Assembly: GCF_009389715.1 (NCBI RefSeq)
Contig: NC_052397.1
Coordinates: forward strand, 13,836,129 to 13,900,128
DNA from: Phoenix dactylifera
Taxonomy: Eukaryota; Streptophyta; Magnoliopsida; Arecales; Arecaceae
DNA: 64,000 nt
Direction of reading: 5' to 3'
The notes below the pieces were generated by a model. The model had not been told where the DNA came from. It saw only the letters and a program-made list of their open reading frames with translations, and searched no databases. The position numbers and the translations under genes are program-made. Of the stretch, positions 38,601 through 50,886 are shown piece by piece (position 1 is the first letter of the stretch; the number at the start of each line of letters is the position of its first letter).

Positions 38601-40735
38601 TGACTAGAAATTTAGATATCTCAGCACAATAACCTGGCACTTGTTGCTAGCTATGAATATGTCTTGAACAATATCAATATGTCACTCACATGCCTTTTTC
38701 CTTAGCGCCAACCAAATTATATCCTAGCATACTGCATCACATGTCTCCTGCAAGTGGATAAAGACCATATGTACACCCAATTTCTTTTATCTAAATTTTC
38801 CATTAATTTCCATCGTAAAAAGATAACCACAAAAGGCAAATTTAATACCTCAAAAAGGATTTTTATGGACACTAATAGATCAATATGCTGAGATACTTTC
38901 ACCAAGAGGTCCTGAATTTATCGATATATTCCTTCAATATTCCTTCAATATATGACTCAGGTTTCTGAAATCTGCTCAATAGGACCATGATATCCCCACC
39001 ATACTTCATATTTAATACCACATGAGATTTGAAAAGAGAGAGGATATGACCCACATGTATAAAGTTACCGATCTGCTTAATCGAAATGCTTAAAGCAGTG
39101 TAAACCACATATATAACACGATCAATCAAAATATTTCTATCCTGCATCTTAGCAATAGTGTGTGGTAAAAAGGGGAGATGCTTAAAAAATTCCAAAAGAA
39201 AATGAGCTCCAAAAACAAATCTCCAGCAAGAAAAATGCAATTTTTCTCTTAAATGTCTAACGGTAGCATTTGCACAAAAATATTAATATGCTATGTAATA
39301 AATATACAGATTCGATAGATGCCCAGCTTCATACTCTTTCAAGAAATTTATGTGATTTTCAGACTCAAGCAGCTATTACAAACTTGATGGCTTTCTCAAG
39401 TATCTCCTATAGTAAACTCTAAATAATTTGAGGAAGTGTTAGTACAGCTAACTATTAATGAAACCTATAAGGCATATGAACATTTGAATATATATGCACT
39501 GTCATTGTGCATAATTATCTTTAACTTACATATATTACTGGTATATATAAGTGAACAAGGAATAGATGATGTATCATATACCGATTTTTTCCTTATCTCC
39601 TCGTAGATTTGAAGAATAAAAAATTCCAGCACATATACCAAGCAAACATTACAAATCTTATTGTCATTCCTCAAGCAAACTTTATCTATATGGTTTGCAT
39701 AAAACACAGATAATTCCCTATCATCACCCTCAAAGATGCAGCCAAAATCACGAGCAAATCAGCAAGTGCATACCAAGTTTTTAATATCCTCAGTGGAATA
39801 GATCCACAGGCAAGCAATATGATATTGATAAGCACATACTGCTGATGACCTAACAGTAAGCAGCAGAATCAAATGAAACCTAGATGCAAGACAATGCATT
39901 CTGACAATAAGGTAGGTTAAATGCTTCATCAAATAAAAACGTGAATTTGTTCTTATCTTTTTGCCCTCTCGATATGGCTGTCATAGAACCAGTAGTTGTA
40001 CCAGTTGGGTTCGTTTATGAACATCAAACAAAGCCTCTGGAATTTTAACAAAAGAGATACTTTGTTGCTCCACAATTTTTTCTGATATAGATTTCCTACC
40101 ATCAACTAAGATACAGCTCTTCAGTTACTGCATTTAGCACCATTGTGCACAATTTATGTTGGAAATGATTTATGTTCGGCAGTTATGGACACTACAACCC
40201 AAGGTGTTGAGTTTATATTCTCATGCAAAGCAACAGAAATGATTCTTGGATTCGATTTAGTGCACGTCAAAACTATATATCAAACAAAAAAAAAAAAATC
40301 TTTTCTTCCAGGAATCACCCAGCATTGTCAATTTGATCCTCCAGAACTCAGGCCAGCATGACAAAATTAATTCTTTCGGTCAATTTTCGACTCACAAGAG
40401 GAAGAAGATAACAGCCAGCAACTAACCAAGGAAAAGTGAGAACGAGATAGGCAGTTACCAGCAAGAAGAGTTCCTCTCCGATTGAAGGCGATACATTTCA
40501 TGTTCCCATGCTGCAGATACTCCTCTATCACCTCCGGAAAATCCCCTTGCAACGGATCTTTACCCGCCCAAATCCCCAAAACCCAAAGGAAGGAGAAAAA
40601 GGTTACTTCTTTTCCCAGATTCCTCCACATAAAACAGAAAAAAGTAGACACAAAGACGAAAGAAAGAAAATTTTCGCCTTGGAAAGAAATAGAAGCAAAA
40701 AGAGAAGAAGCCCTACCAATAATTGGGACGTTCAT
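33331..40735 (-). CDS. RBL: RBBP5-like WD40 protein (COMPASS H3K4 methyltransferase subunit)
   Basis: Plant homologue of RBBP5/Swd1, a core nuclear subunit (with WDR5 and ASH2L homologues) of COMPASS-like complexes that methylate histone H3 lysine 4. Five exons read in one frame: 40735-40717, 40557-40459, 35107-34017, 33944-33683 and 33554-33331, giving 564 residues, close to the family length as I remember it. Residues 1-40 hold MNVPIID and the first WD blade (CIAFNRRGTLLA). WD repeats extend to about 350 (CADGSCVIWDFETRG, ITSVCWSKYGHHMLAS, ATFNRYGDLIYVGNSKGEI, DLAWHPVRPLVVSVS). The hinge (YVEREDEFDLMPESE) and acidic segment (INQDEEVDIVT) come next, and the tail is basic (KRKRRPSAKG) ending DDVTDEYL. 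Exon 1 contributes only 19 coding bases. A 5.3-kb intron follows exon 2. No break seen. Confidence 0.92.
35108..40458 (-). other. 5.3-kb intron 2 of RBL
   Basis: The GT-AG borders keep the frame (phase 1). The interior is AT-rich with a GT/GA microsatellite. Open frames at 36.4-36.9 and 38.9-39.2 kb show no convincing family, so no nested gene is called. Confidence 0.7.
35578..35612. repeat. (GT)n(GA)n compound microsatellite
   Basis: About ten GT units followed by about seven GA units, inside RBL intron 2. Confidence 0.95.
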
Positions 40736-42064
40736 GGTTTTCGACCTCCGGAGCTCCTCTGAGCTCAAGAAACCAGCCCCAGTCGAAGGTTTTCTACCGC
40801 ATTATAGCTCCAACCGGATCGAAAAACCGAGAGAGAGAAAGAGTGATCTGAATCAAAACCAAGATCGAGAAATCTCCGGGACGTCGGCCTTCGGCCGACT
40901 TTTCTCCGATCGCGCGAAGGAAAAGGATTCAAAATCTCTCGCAGAGAAGTGATTGTGACCGCGAGCTATTCCTTTCCCCCAAGATGAGCCGGACGAAAGC
41001 CTAATAGAAGCCCAATCCGAGACCCAGTCCGACTTTGTTTCGAACACCGGAATTAAAAACCCTAGCCTCCGCCAGTTTCGAACTCTCGAATGCCGGAATC
41101 TGAGTTAAAAAAGACAACCCTGGCTTCGGCCGCCTAAGATTAGATTAGCACTTAATAATCCTTCTCGGCGCCCACGTCCTGGGAGGCTAAAAAGGTTTTA
41201 GCATATGGAGAGAGACCAATATCATCCATTAGAGGGACAGCGTTCTACTTAATTGGATAGCCAAACTTTGGCCTCGCACAAATCTTTGAGCTATAAAGAG
41301 AAAGCACCACGATCGATCCGTGGTCAGCCCTAATGAATCCATACTGCAGTGTCTCCTAATTCACATAAGTTATCAGCCAAATTCAGAACCTAACTAAAAA
41401 AAATTAGCCAAAAAATATTTTTTAAGTTGGTTGATTCTGTATAAGTATCCAAGATCTATACAGCAAATAACTGATGTAGCACTAAACACACGCCCGCACG
41501 GATTCTCATATGGCAGAATAAATTGGTTCTGAATTGATTAGTTTTTGCTGCAGCTAGAAATAGAGCAAGAAGAATGAATGCCACTTACAACCTCGCTTTC
41601 TATTTTCTTGCCGCTATGATAGTGTTTGGTACACTCAGATTAACCTTATAGTTATCAGTCGATGCCGAGGAAGGCCTCGGAGATATGGCAGACTAGTCAT
41701 AGGAGGCAAACTCAACATTGATGACATATTGATGGATCCTGAGGCAAGAGGTTTATTTTCACTTGTTGATGCATCCACAAGGCTTCTATGATTGACTGGA
41801 GGATGGAGGTGCATTCCTTGATCAGATAAGTATATCCTCTTGACATATTGAAAGCCATATAAAAAGAAAAAAAAGAAAGAAAAGGGGAAGAATTCAAGTT
41901 GATTCAAATGTGTTGGAGCCGGTCCAGATAAACAGGAAAGGACCTGATCTACTCGTGGACAGAGTCCTTGCAGTGCTTAGTGTGGCTCAGTTTGTTTACC
42001 AAGAGAAGAAAAAGAGGTTGCAGATGGACTTTCAAGAACACCATGCCCAGAGAGAGCATGGAGC
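40736..42064. other. RBL 5' flank and intergenic DNA
   Basis: 40.74-41.1 kb is the probable RBL 5' UTR and promoter on the minus strand; no clear TATA box. The rest shows only the dispersed repeat at 41.3 kb. Confidence 0.45.
41312..41512 (+). repeat. second locus of the 11-kb dispersed repeat
   Basis: Matches 11190-11385 in the same order: 'gtggtcagccctaatgaatcc', 'agtgt...ctaattcaca', 'tataagtatccaagat', 'ctaaacacacg'. About 200 bp long, moderately diverged, with no terminal inverted repeats that I could see. Confidence 0.6.
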
Positions 42065-42397
42065 ATGAAAATATCTCCCTTGGGCCCAATTTCGGTGGTC
42101 TTCTTCCTGAAGTCCCTCGATAGCAAAGGTCAGCTTAGCTTCAAGACCTTTGTCATCCGCTCATGTTTGCTACTAGCTTTCTTGTTTTCGCTTATATTCA
42201 TTTCATCATCTCAAGGAAATGAATTGATGGGGCTCCAGGGAAGAAGTATGACTCCCTCAGCTAGAAAGTTCATCAGCTCATGCAGCGAGACTGGAAATGA
42301 AACGCCGGTGCAAGGCCATAACATAAAGTTACAAGCACAACAGCTTGCGGAAAAAACCAGAGACCGGGCCAAGCAACCAAACAAAAACAACCGTTAA
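42065..42397 (+). CDS. orphan ORF, possible small secreted or anchored peptide (uncertain)
   Basis: 110 codons from ATG at 42065 to TAA. After about 30 polar residues there is one strong hydrophobic stretch (SCLLLAFLFSLIFISS, about residues 33-48), then a polar, basic tail with a few cysteines. This resembles a signal anchor or precursor of a small secreted peptide, but no conserved C-terminal peptide motif is recognised. It lies tail-to-tail with the NRAMP gene. It could be a chance frame. Confidence 0.3.
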   Translation: MKISPLGPISVVFFLKSLDSKGQLSFKTFVIRSCLLLAFLFSLIFISSSQGNELMGLQGRSMTPSARKFISSCSETGNETPVQGHNIKLQAQQLAEKTRDRAKQPNKNNR

Positions 42398-42908
42398 CCA
42401 TAATTGAAGACAGAGCAGCTAAATAGAAGCTTAGACGAAACAAAAGTTTTCAATGAGAAAAAGAAATGCGAACATAATAATACTAACATTCCATTATGCT
42501 GCCATTCTAATTTTAATGTATCATACATACATCAGACAGTTTACTTCCTACTCGATCTGACATCATTTTTCCTCATCAGATATGAACATTAGCAGCAGGT
42601 GAACAGTTACTTTTCTATGGAGTCCAACTGGAGAGGAATTGCTAAAGACAACCTTCCAATGGAGGTAGGCAATGTACAGCCCAGAAGCCTTGTTAGAATG
42701 CAATATCCATAAACTTGACAGCAGCATGTTTCTTCAAGCAGAGGGGCATACGGTAGGCTTGCTTGTATACAACAGAGATGTGATGATAAAAGTGCAAGAT
42801 GGTAATTTATTGGCAAAACAAGAAAAAACCCCTTCTAAATCATACAACTTTACCATAAGCTCATCTCCTACTGTTTGCTTGTGAAGACAGAGCGAAACCA
42901 TTTTTTGA
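42398..42908. other. 3' flank of the NRAMP gene
   Basis: Probable 3' UTR of the minus-strand NRAMP gene on the right; nothing else recognised. Confidence 0.5.
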
Positions 42909-45900
42909 TCAGTTGCTGGAGCTTGAGAAATTCTTCTGCCGAGAAAACAAAGCACAACTGCGCAAGATGAGATAAATGACAAATGCCACATACACCACCA
43001 AAGCAGCTCCAACAGAAGACTCAAGAAATGGCCCCCTAATTTCAGCAGAGAAGAAATCCACCAAAAGGTAACCATTGATAATTATCAGAAACGCGACGAC
43101 AATCCAGGATACCACCTAGAGGGAGCGAGGGAAAACAGAAAAATATATGAGAACATTCGATAGAAATAATAATGATGATATTAGTGCTCATGAGGTTTGA
43201 CCCCATAATGCAACGCACGTATACCAAACAAGAAACAACAACAACTCATAACTTACGAAATCTGAAGGATTTGTTTTGTTAAAACTGTGCCTTTCTATTA
43301 TTTTGTTCTTTTGCAAATTTCTAATATAGCATGAGAAATATGTAGGTGGTAGTACATATTAAATAGCAATCCAAGCCATTTATTTATATTGAAATCACTT
43401 CAAGACTGAAGAAAGTGGCATGCAATATGACTGCTCATAACTATAACCATAACCAACAAAACTTACTTTAATAATTTGGAAGTAGCTTTGTAAATATTTC
43501 TCAGCAATTCACTCATACAAAAAGCAATGGCGTCCATCCATGTTATTATTGTCTTTCCTTACTCTTTCCTAACCCTTTATATCCAAGCCTCTAATTACTG
43601 AGCAAGCACTCCTCATATCCACATGGCACATGCGCATCAAAGTTCACCATTGGTGCAAATACTGCACTTGCCATAATGTAGCATTTCTCACAGTTCATCA
43701 AGACTTCTGCCACATATCCATGTCAGAATGATGATCTTTATAAATTGTAATAAACTTTGATTATTATTTAAAAGATGTCACTTGAATATAGTTATAATGT
43801 TTGTTTATGTCGTACTACCATATTATGGAAATAAGAACATCTACCTAACCATTTGATTGCTATAGCTAGTCAAAACATAATCTTTCATAGTATATCTCTG
43901 GAAAAATATGTTCAGAATCTGCATTAACTAATATGTCTGGTCCTTCCAAAATTTCAAATCTAGATTTCCACTCCTTTCAAACCATTAAAAAGAAGGAAAA
44001 CACATCAATTTGGATATAGGCTACACAGATCAAATTGGTTCATCATTGGTCATAATCCAACATCTAATCCCTCAACATACATCTGCTATCTTCATATCAC
44101 CATCTTAACAATTCTTCCAGGTCCTCATGACCACCCTTTTTTTCCTTTCAGCGATTTGGCCTATACAGAAGACCCTCTATGGACCAATTGCACATTCCGT
44201 ACCATCTGAAACACTTTTTTTGCCTCATTTGATCCTCTATTATGTCATTCCTGACTTTCATCTATACTTATCTCTAAATTTCTAGATCTAGCCATCGCAA
44301 TTCTACTCATGTGCCCTGAATAAATGGATCTTCACGACACCTTAGACCCTACAGAACACCACACAAGATAAAACAGATGCCACATTCTAGCTTTAAAGGA
44401 CTTGTAACAGAGTCAAAAAAAAAAAACAAAAACATTTTTAAGCATACACCTACCTCCATCATATGAGCATCAACTAAATGTAAGTACAGATCTCATTTCT
44501 GGACCACAAGGTACCAGAAAACCAGCTTGGAGAAATTAAGAAATTATGCAACATAAAATCAATAAAGTGAAGGCAAATGACAAACGGATCATGTTAGGGA
44601 AGATGTGGATTTGTAATTGAAGAGTTATCCTCTAGTCAAGCATGTTTGTATGTCAACCACTCCGAGATGTCAGTGCTTGCAATACATCTTTTCAGACTGT
44701 TTCATGACTACTATGAGACAGTTCTGCATGGTGTGGAAAGACAAAGAACAGCAATCTAGCTTTTAGTATTCAAATTAGTAAAAACTGACTGGAATTGTGC
44801 ATACATGCTAATAAGATCTGCAAGTTTTTCTATTGAAGCTTAAAACTAAAAGAACCCATGGAGAATGATAGAAATCCTGCTCTCTCCCCCCCTCTCTCTC
44901 TCTCTGAGGGCAGGTGAGGGAGAGAGAAAGAGTAAATACACGTGTGTACATACATTGTGTGTGTGAGAAAGAGGCAGAGAGCGGATATCTAATCAGGCTC
45001 ATTGTATTAAGGATTCTGCGCAGATGAATACGAAATTTAGAAACAATGCAGAAACAGTAATGCAAAAAGGCAACAAACATGCAGCTGCAAAGGTCACAAT
45101 AGGGGTTCAGGTATTAACTAGTAATTTGACATACTTTGGTAATAGGACCAATCCTGAAAGCTCCCATAACTTGTTCCTTTGAGACCAAAGTAAGGAGTGG
45201 AATGAGTGCAAATGGTATTTGAACAGACTGAAGCACATTGAGTGACTCATTCAGAGTATCCATAGTAGAATCCTCGGTATCAAAAAATAAAGCAACTATG
45301 ATGGTTGGCACAATTGCAAAGCTTCTAGTAATCAACGACCGAACCCATTTCTTCAATCGAAGATTGAGAAAGCCTCCCATGATAAATTGTCCAGCATAAG
45401 TGCCAGTGATTGTGCTGCTCTGCCCGGATGCTAACAGACCAATTCCCCATATATAAAGAATAGGAAACAGCATGGTCCCATATTTCTCTTGCAAGAACTC
45501 CCCAGCATTCTCAAGGCCTATAGTGCTGGCTACTTGAGTACCATAAAATCCTTTTGCAAAAACAGTAGTAACACAGATATTGATGAAGAAGGAAAGAGCA
45601 AGAGCAACGGATGATTCTATGGTATAATAATTCATTGCTTCTTGAACACGAGACTTCTTGTTGGTATCAATCTTTCTTGACTGTACCAGAGCAGAATGCA
45701 AGAACACATTGTGGGGCATAATGATACAACCGACAACCCCCACAGCCTGCTTTATGGTTTTCGAACTTAGTTTTGGGACTGTAACACCTGAGAAAATAAA
45801 CTGAAATCAGTCCTACCTGTGCGAGAGCCTAAAAGGAGAGGTGTGCAAGCAAAAGGGCAAGAATAAATGAAAAATGGCTTCTGATGTTGAAAAAAAGTAA

Positions 45901-47542
45901 GTACCAATTAGAAGCTCCTTTCCACTGGGCTTGGTTTCACCGAACATTATAGCGAAGGAAATAGCCATTGTTGCAACAAGAACCCCAAAGAAAGCTTCTA
46001 ATTTTCTCACACCATAGTTCTCGAGGAACAGAAATATGAAGCTGCCAACAAGATGGAAGATGTCAAGTATCATTTCATACTAAAACACAACTAGTCTATA
46101 GGATGCTTCAGAAAAAATGATAGAATTCCTTCCAGAATGTTGTAGATAATCAAATATAATTCCAACCTCATACCATTGAAAGATTACGGTTCAAACTTCG
46201 AAGCAATATAACACTAAATAAGGGGGGGGGGGGGGGGGGGGGGACAGAGAGAAAATCTTGCTTTCTATTAGGTAGCTAATCTAAAACTTATAATAGTTTC
46301 AAGTTTCAACTAGTAGAAGAGTTCTCCTTTAAGCAAGCCTATGAACCCCAAAATCTAAAAATTATTTTAATAGTTCTCTTTTTTTATGAGGATTCAATAT
46401 ATACCTTGACGGTTTGACCCCGTTGTTTAGTTTCACAAATAACAAGTGCCAACCTACCTAACCCTTACCTAAATATGTTTTCCTATTGTTCCAAACCAAG
46501 ATTCGAGGTCATCAGCAAAGAAAACTTGACCTAAGAACCTCATTAACTACGTTTTCAGGAGTCTGTAAGTAATCAAATAAAAAAATAAAATAAAATTCGT
46601 CCAAAATCCAGATTAGCTAAATCCATTGAGATGAAACTGAAAGCAACCAAAGAAAATTATATGTTCGAAGCCTCACAAGTAACAAACCCCAATTCAGGGA
46701 CAAAAAAATCAGGATAAAAGCTAAAAAACAAAATAGCAGACACCTTAGATAGGATAAAGGAACCAGTAACCACCCAAAGGGAAGTAAAGAAGCAGTAAAA
46801 TTGAAAAAGTTTCCAACTTTTTAACGAACGAAAGATGGAAGATGATTTCCCCATCAAAAATCAGTCGATGACGGAAGAACAAAACAAGAAACAAGGATTA
46901 ATTATTCTTAAAAAAGAGATAGTTTCGCTATATAACCCCCAAAGCTCCAAATTTTCTAAGGAGAGCTACGAGACCGGGGATATACCAGTCCAGAGCGGTG
47001 ATGATAACCCCGCCCCAGAGAGGGATCGACCCGCCGCTGAGTATCTTGATGGCGATTGCGCTCCCAATGACCTCCTGGATGTCGGCCCCGATGAGGGCGA
47101 GCTCGGCCATTAACCAGAGCGCCACCCGCGCCCACGCCGGGTACTCCTCCCGGCACAGTTCCGCCAGGTGCCGCCCCGTCGCCACCCCAAGCCGGGCCGA
47201 GAGCAGCTGGATCAGTAGCCCCATCACCGTCGCCCAGAGAAGCAACCACAGCAGGGAGTACCCCGCGATCGCCCCGGACTGGAGGTCGCCCTCCAGGTTC
47301 CCGGGATCCAGGAACGCAATGCACATGAGGAACCCGGGGCCGGTGAAGCGCCAGAGCTTCCGCCATGAGAAGGGGGGCACGGAGCCGGCCGCCTCCGCCG
47401 CGGCATACTCGTCCTCGTCAGAGATCGAGATCGCGACCTTCTCGTCGGAGTCGTAGGCTCTCTCCTCATCGGATTCCTCGGAGTCCAGTGGTGGGGACGA
47501 GACAAGAAGCCTCGCCTCCGCTTCCTTTCGCGCAGAAGCCAT
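42909..47542 (-). CDS. NRAMP: NRAMP divalent metal transporter (NRAMP2/3 type)
   Basis: Proton-coupled importer of Mn2+, Fe2+ and related divalent cations; plant NRAMP2/3/4 relatives act in endomembranes (Golgi network or vacuole). Four exons read in one frame: 47542-46986, 46041-45905, 45787-45135 and 43115-42909, giving 517 residues, normal for the family. The cytosolic N-terminus is acidic and includes an LL pair (residues 12-13) like the vacuolar sorting signals of NRAMP3/4. The metal-site motif DPGN is in TM1 (79-82) and MPH in TM6 (255-257); these are the canonical Mn/Fe residues, not those of the aluminium transporter NRAT1. The family transport signature [18 protein letters not shown] is present. 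About 12 membrane spans are expected. Exon 1 is much more GC-rich than the rest, as often in monocots. No break seen. NRAMP2 versus NRAMP3 orthology cannot be settled here. Confidence 0.95.
44880..44935. repeat. CT-rich / GA-rich pair in NRAMP intron 3
   Basis: A CT run (44880-44906) followed closely by a GA-rich stretch, able to pair with each other. Confidence 0.7.
46222..46243. repeat. 22-G homopolymer in NRAMP intron 1
   Basis: 22 consecutive G on the plus strand, about 200 bp beyond the start of exon 2 on the minus strand; the exact length may be a sequencing artefact. Confidence 0.85.
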
Positions 47543-47653
47543 GGGCGAGCTCCCCCGGAGAGAAGAGGAGTGACACGGACGAAAAGAAGCTCCTTTTTCC
47601 CTTAATCCGCGGAGCGATGGATACCAGAGACGATGGACGAGGGGTTTTTACAC

Positions 47654-47662
47654 TATATATTT
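47654..47662 (-). promoter_or_regulatory. putative TATA box of the NRAMP gene
   Basis: AAATATATA read on the minus strand, about 115 nt before the ATG at 47542. Confidence 0.45.
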
Positions 47663-49207
47663 ACCGACGGTCGTTCGACTCCACCCGGCGGCCAACAACA
47701 ATTGAAGGTGGGGCCTACCTCGTATATACACGTGGAGTGTCAGATAATGTGCCTGGGAATGCTGTCTGCTGTCCGTTGAAGAACGGCTCATCTAAGAAGC
47801 AGATAAGATCCTGCTCGTTGCGTACCAATTCGCGCCACGTTGACGAGTGCCGTACCGTAACCCGTGTTAATCTCACTTCCGGTACGATTACATCCATAGA
47901 CTATTCAGACGTGGAGGACATAGTTACACTGAAAATGAAGAGTTTGGGTATTATACGTTTATCGGAGAGTGAGGGGAACGGCAGAGTGCGTGGGAGACGT
48001 TGACGTGGGTGGTCTAAAGCGTGGCGGGAGAGCACCGGGAGGGTGGGAAGCCGAGGATAGCGTGTGGTGGGCCCACCGGGGGTGAGGTCACCGCGGTCCA
48101 TTTCGTGCCTCCCCCGTGGTCCCACGAGTCGTGAGTGGGCTTGCCTCGCTCCGAGACGCCACATCAGTCTAAGGAAATTGATAAATAGACTTGCCAATTC
48201 TGCTGTGCGCACTCCTCATTGATAAACTATTTCAGCACGCGGAGTGAAAGAAATGAGGAAAAGGAAGAGTGTTTTAAAATATCGGTGAGTATTGTAGCAC
48301 CATAAATTATTGCATAAATATATTGTCAATGTTGACATCATGTCGTCATTGGCATAACTAACGATGATAACCAAGTTGCAAGATTTTTTTACTATTATTT
48401 TTTTGATGTGAACCAAGTTTCAGGACTTTTCCACATTAATTGGTTTTGTCTCAAAGGAAAAACTTATTGCTTAAATGATAATTGGATTCTAGAAGTACAT
48501 GATGTTGGCAATTGGCAATTGAGGATAGATGGGAATCCAACTCATATATTTTGATACTAGGCTTGATGATTATGATTAAAATTGCATGGCATCACCATAT
48601 GCATCAAATTGGATAGATGATATAATTAAATATATAAATTATATTGTTTATCATGATTAATGATAAAATAGTATTTTATAATATCTTATGGCATGATCGT
48701 TCTATCTATGTACCTATCAAGTAAATTTAGGTTATGCTATTAGCTTTGGGGTTCACTTCTAATTATGGTTTAGAAAAAAAATTATAATGCTTGGAAATTG
48801 ATGTATATTACAATTCAATTGTAAAGTTTATCTTATACAAGGGAAAGCTGAATAGTATATTCCTTTTTCATTTTTATTCTCTTTCATATTTGTACTTTCT
48901 TCATCACAATATGTTCTTATTTAGTGTTAACGTCCATGGAATGCAAACAAGAAGGTCTTTAGAAAATATTTCAAATAAGAATAGGCCAAATTAGCCAATC
49001 ACATCATGCTAAAAGATAAAACGTAAGCAGGTGTAATGCCATAAGTCAAAATTGTCATTCACTGAGAAAAATATGAGTGAGGACATTATTAGTTTGCTTG
49101 CTTGTTGCTGGATGTTGATGCATGGATACATAAGAGTTGTCACTTGGAAATACAAGTGCCACATTGAAACTGGCCAGTTGTTTAAGAATTTAATGAAATT
49201 AAGATTT
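47663..49207. other. intergenic DNA between NRAMP and the retrotransposon
   Basis: A GC-balanced NRAMP upstream region to about 48.2 kb, then AT-rich DNA. No gene recognised. Confidence 0.5.
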
Positions 49208-49212
49208 GTTCT
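49208..49212. repeat. 5-bp target-site duplication (left)
   Basis: GTTCT, identical to 61952-61956; 5 bp is the usual Ty3/gypsy duplication size. Confidence 0.9.
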
Positions 49213-50208
49213 TGTTGCTGGAAATTGGACCCGGGAGCAATCTTCGGTCGAGAAGAGGGAGCGGCGAGTTCTCACGGCGGGGCGGCGGTCCGTCGGTGGG
49301 CGGCGTCCTCCGTCTGGGGCGGTCGGAGAGAAGGGACGGCCGGCCCGCGCGGCGAGGCGGCGATCCGTCAGCTGGCGGCGTCCTCCGTCTGGGTGCCTGC
49401 ACACGAGCCGGTGGCCGGGTTTTCCGGCGCCGGCCCTCCGACGCTCAAGTCAGGGAGGGGGCAAGTAGTGTAGAAAGGAGATGAACAGTGTCTGTAGAGT
49501 GCATCAATCTTCCCCCCCTCTCCTGAGAGGCCAAGGCTCCCTTTTATAGGCGGGGGTCGGTTTACCTGCGATGTAACAGGGCGAAGCCGTAGTACGGCTC
49601 GGCATGTCATTCGGGTCGGCGCACGGTCAGGCGAATCATTGCACTGATGTCGGCGGTGAGGGCGTCGTACAGCCCGAACTAGCACGCTATCAGGCGAATT
49701 ATTGCATTGGTGTCGGAGGTATGGCCGAGATCGGAGACTTATCATAGTTGACTAGACTCTGCTGGGCTGATTTGCCGTGGAGAGCTGAGAGTCCGTAGAT
49801 GACAGGAGCCATGCGCATTTATTGTGGAGTAAGCCGGAGATCCGTATTTATTGTGGAGTAAGCCGGAGATCCGCATTTATTGTGGAGTAAGCCGGAGATC
49901 CGCATTTATTGTGGAGTAAGCCGGAGATCCGCATTTATTGTGGAGTAAGCCGGAGAGTTACAGCGACCATGCGCAATAAATGCCAGAGGGGCGTCAGGGT
50001 ATGGTCCTCGGCTAGACCTCAGAGGCGCACGGCCGTAGTAGGTGGCTGACAAGAGTAGACCTCGAACATCGGGGTTTTTCTTAGGTCGGAGGTCTCGAGG
50101 TCGGGCGTTCCGAAGTCGGACGCCGACTTCGGCCGTCCGGGGTCGGAAGTTGTACGGCTTCTTAGGGGCATTTATGTCATTTGGGAAAGAATCTTATTCC
50201 CCCCAACA
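49213..50208 (-). repeat. 3' LTR (996 bp)
   Basis: Begins TGTTGCTGG and ends CCCCAACA on the plus strand. About 98.5% like the right LTR apart from one extra 29-bp unit. A TATAAAAG box (minus strand) lies at 49541-49549. It has five copies of the 29-bp repeat, against four in the other LTR. Confidence 0.95.
49815..49956. repeat. 29-bp tandem repeat x5 inside the 3' LTR
   Basis: Units start at 49818, 49847, 49876, 49905 and 49934 (tttattgtggagtaagccgg core). Confidence 0.95.
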
Positions 50209-50220
50209 CTACCCCCCGAC
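50209..50220 (-). other. polypurine tract
   Basis: On the minus strand gtcggggggtag directly abuts the 3' LTR, the expected place of plus-strand DNA priming. Confidence 0.8.
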
Positions 50221-50639
50221 TTCCGAGTTCGAGCGACTTGTGGGCTCGGACGTGGGAAGTAAAGTCTGTCACTGAGGTTGGGGGGCGAGTCTCGTCCGCC
50301 CCCTTGCGCTTCTCGGAGCTTTCATGGTGAAACCTGCGCCCTTTGGCGTCTCGAGGCTGCTTTATTCAGTGAGCTTATGATGAAGCTCGTATCATTACGC
50401 TTCTTGAAGCGGAGGTGGCGTCTCTTGAATCGCCAGGATCGCTTTACGGCGGATTAATGATGGGGGTCCTCGAGCTCGTCGAGGCGGTGCCTCGATCCCG
50501 TAATCGAGGCTTCTCGCTCATTAATGAGTGTGCCGTTACGGGGTTTAAAACGGACACGCGGCGTGACCCAAGGTCGGACGCTTCCGATTTCGTGTTACTG
50601 GACCACAATTCCGGAGAGGTGGAGGCCACATCGAGGCTC

Positions 50640-50820
50640 CACGTGTCCCAGATCTTATTAAATGAGGGGAGCGGGGCAGCGTCCGCTCGTTCCTCAAGAC
50701 GATTTGATTTTGCGGACCCATGATGAGGCCCCGAGATCCGATGGGACAACGCTTCGATTTCGTACCCGATTTATTAATCCGGAGTCAATACGGTGCCTCG
50801 GCTTCCGAGGTCGACACGTG
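50640..50820 (+). promoter_or_regulatory. G-box pair upstream of the antisense gene
   Basis: CACGTG at 50640-50645 and 50815-50820, both in similar acacgtg / cacgtgtcc surroundings, 60-240 bp before the TATA box of the plus-strand gene. G-boxes bind bZIP and bHLH factors; activity here is inferred. Confidence 0.45.
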
Positions 50821-50878
50821 GCGCAACCCGATCGGGGGATGGGAACCGACCCCATCGATCTGGGCCGTCAGGGGGGTC

Positions 50879-50886
50879 TATATAAA
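50879..50886 (+). promoter_or_regulatory. TATA box of the antisense gene in the retrotransposon
   Basis: TATATAAA in a strong context (gtctatataaacccc), 224 nt before the ATG at 51110, on the strand opposite to gag-pol. Confidence 0.65.

Noticed and set aside
38899..39240. 113-codon frame in RBL intron 2, checked as a possible copia RNase H or nested gene
   Set aside because: Only a vague LLSRF-like word; nothing before or after it supports a transposon.
49220..49480. Several long overlapping open frames on both strands in the LTRs (also at 60.9-61.5 kb)
   Set aside because: They are open by chance in GC-rich LTR DNA, occur identically in both LTRs, and have Arg/Pro/Gly-rich content without any domain.
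49815..49956. Short regularly repeated units checked as a CRISPR-like array
   Set aside because: The units are directly contiguous 29-bp tandem repeats without unique spacers, in a plant LTR.
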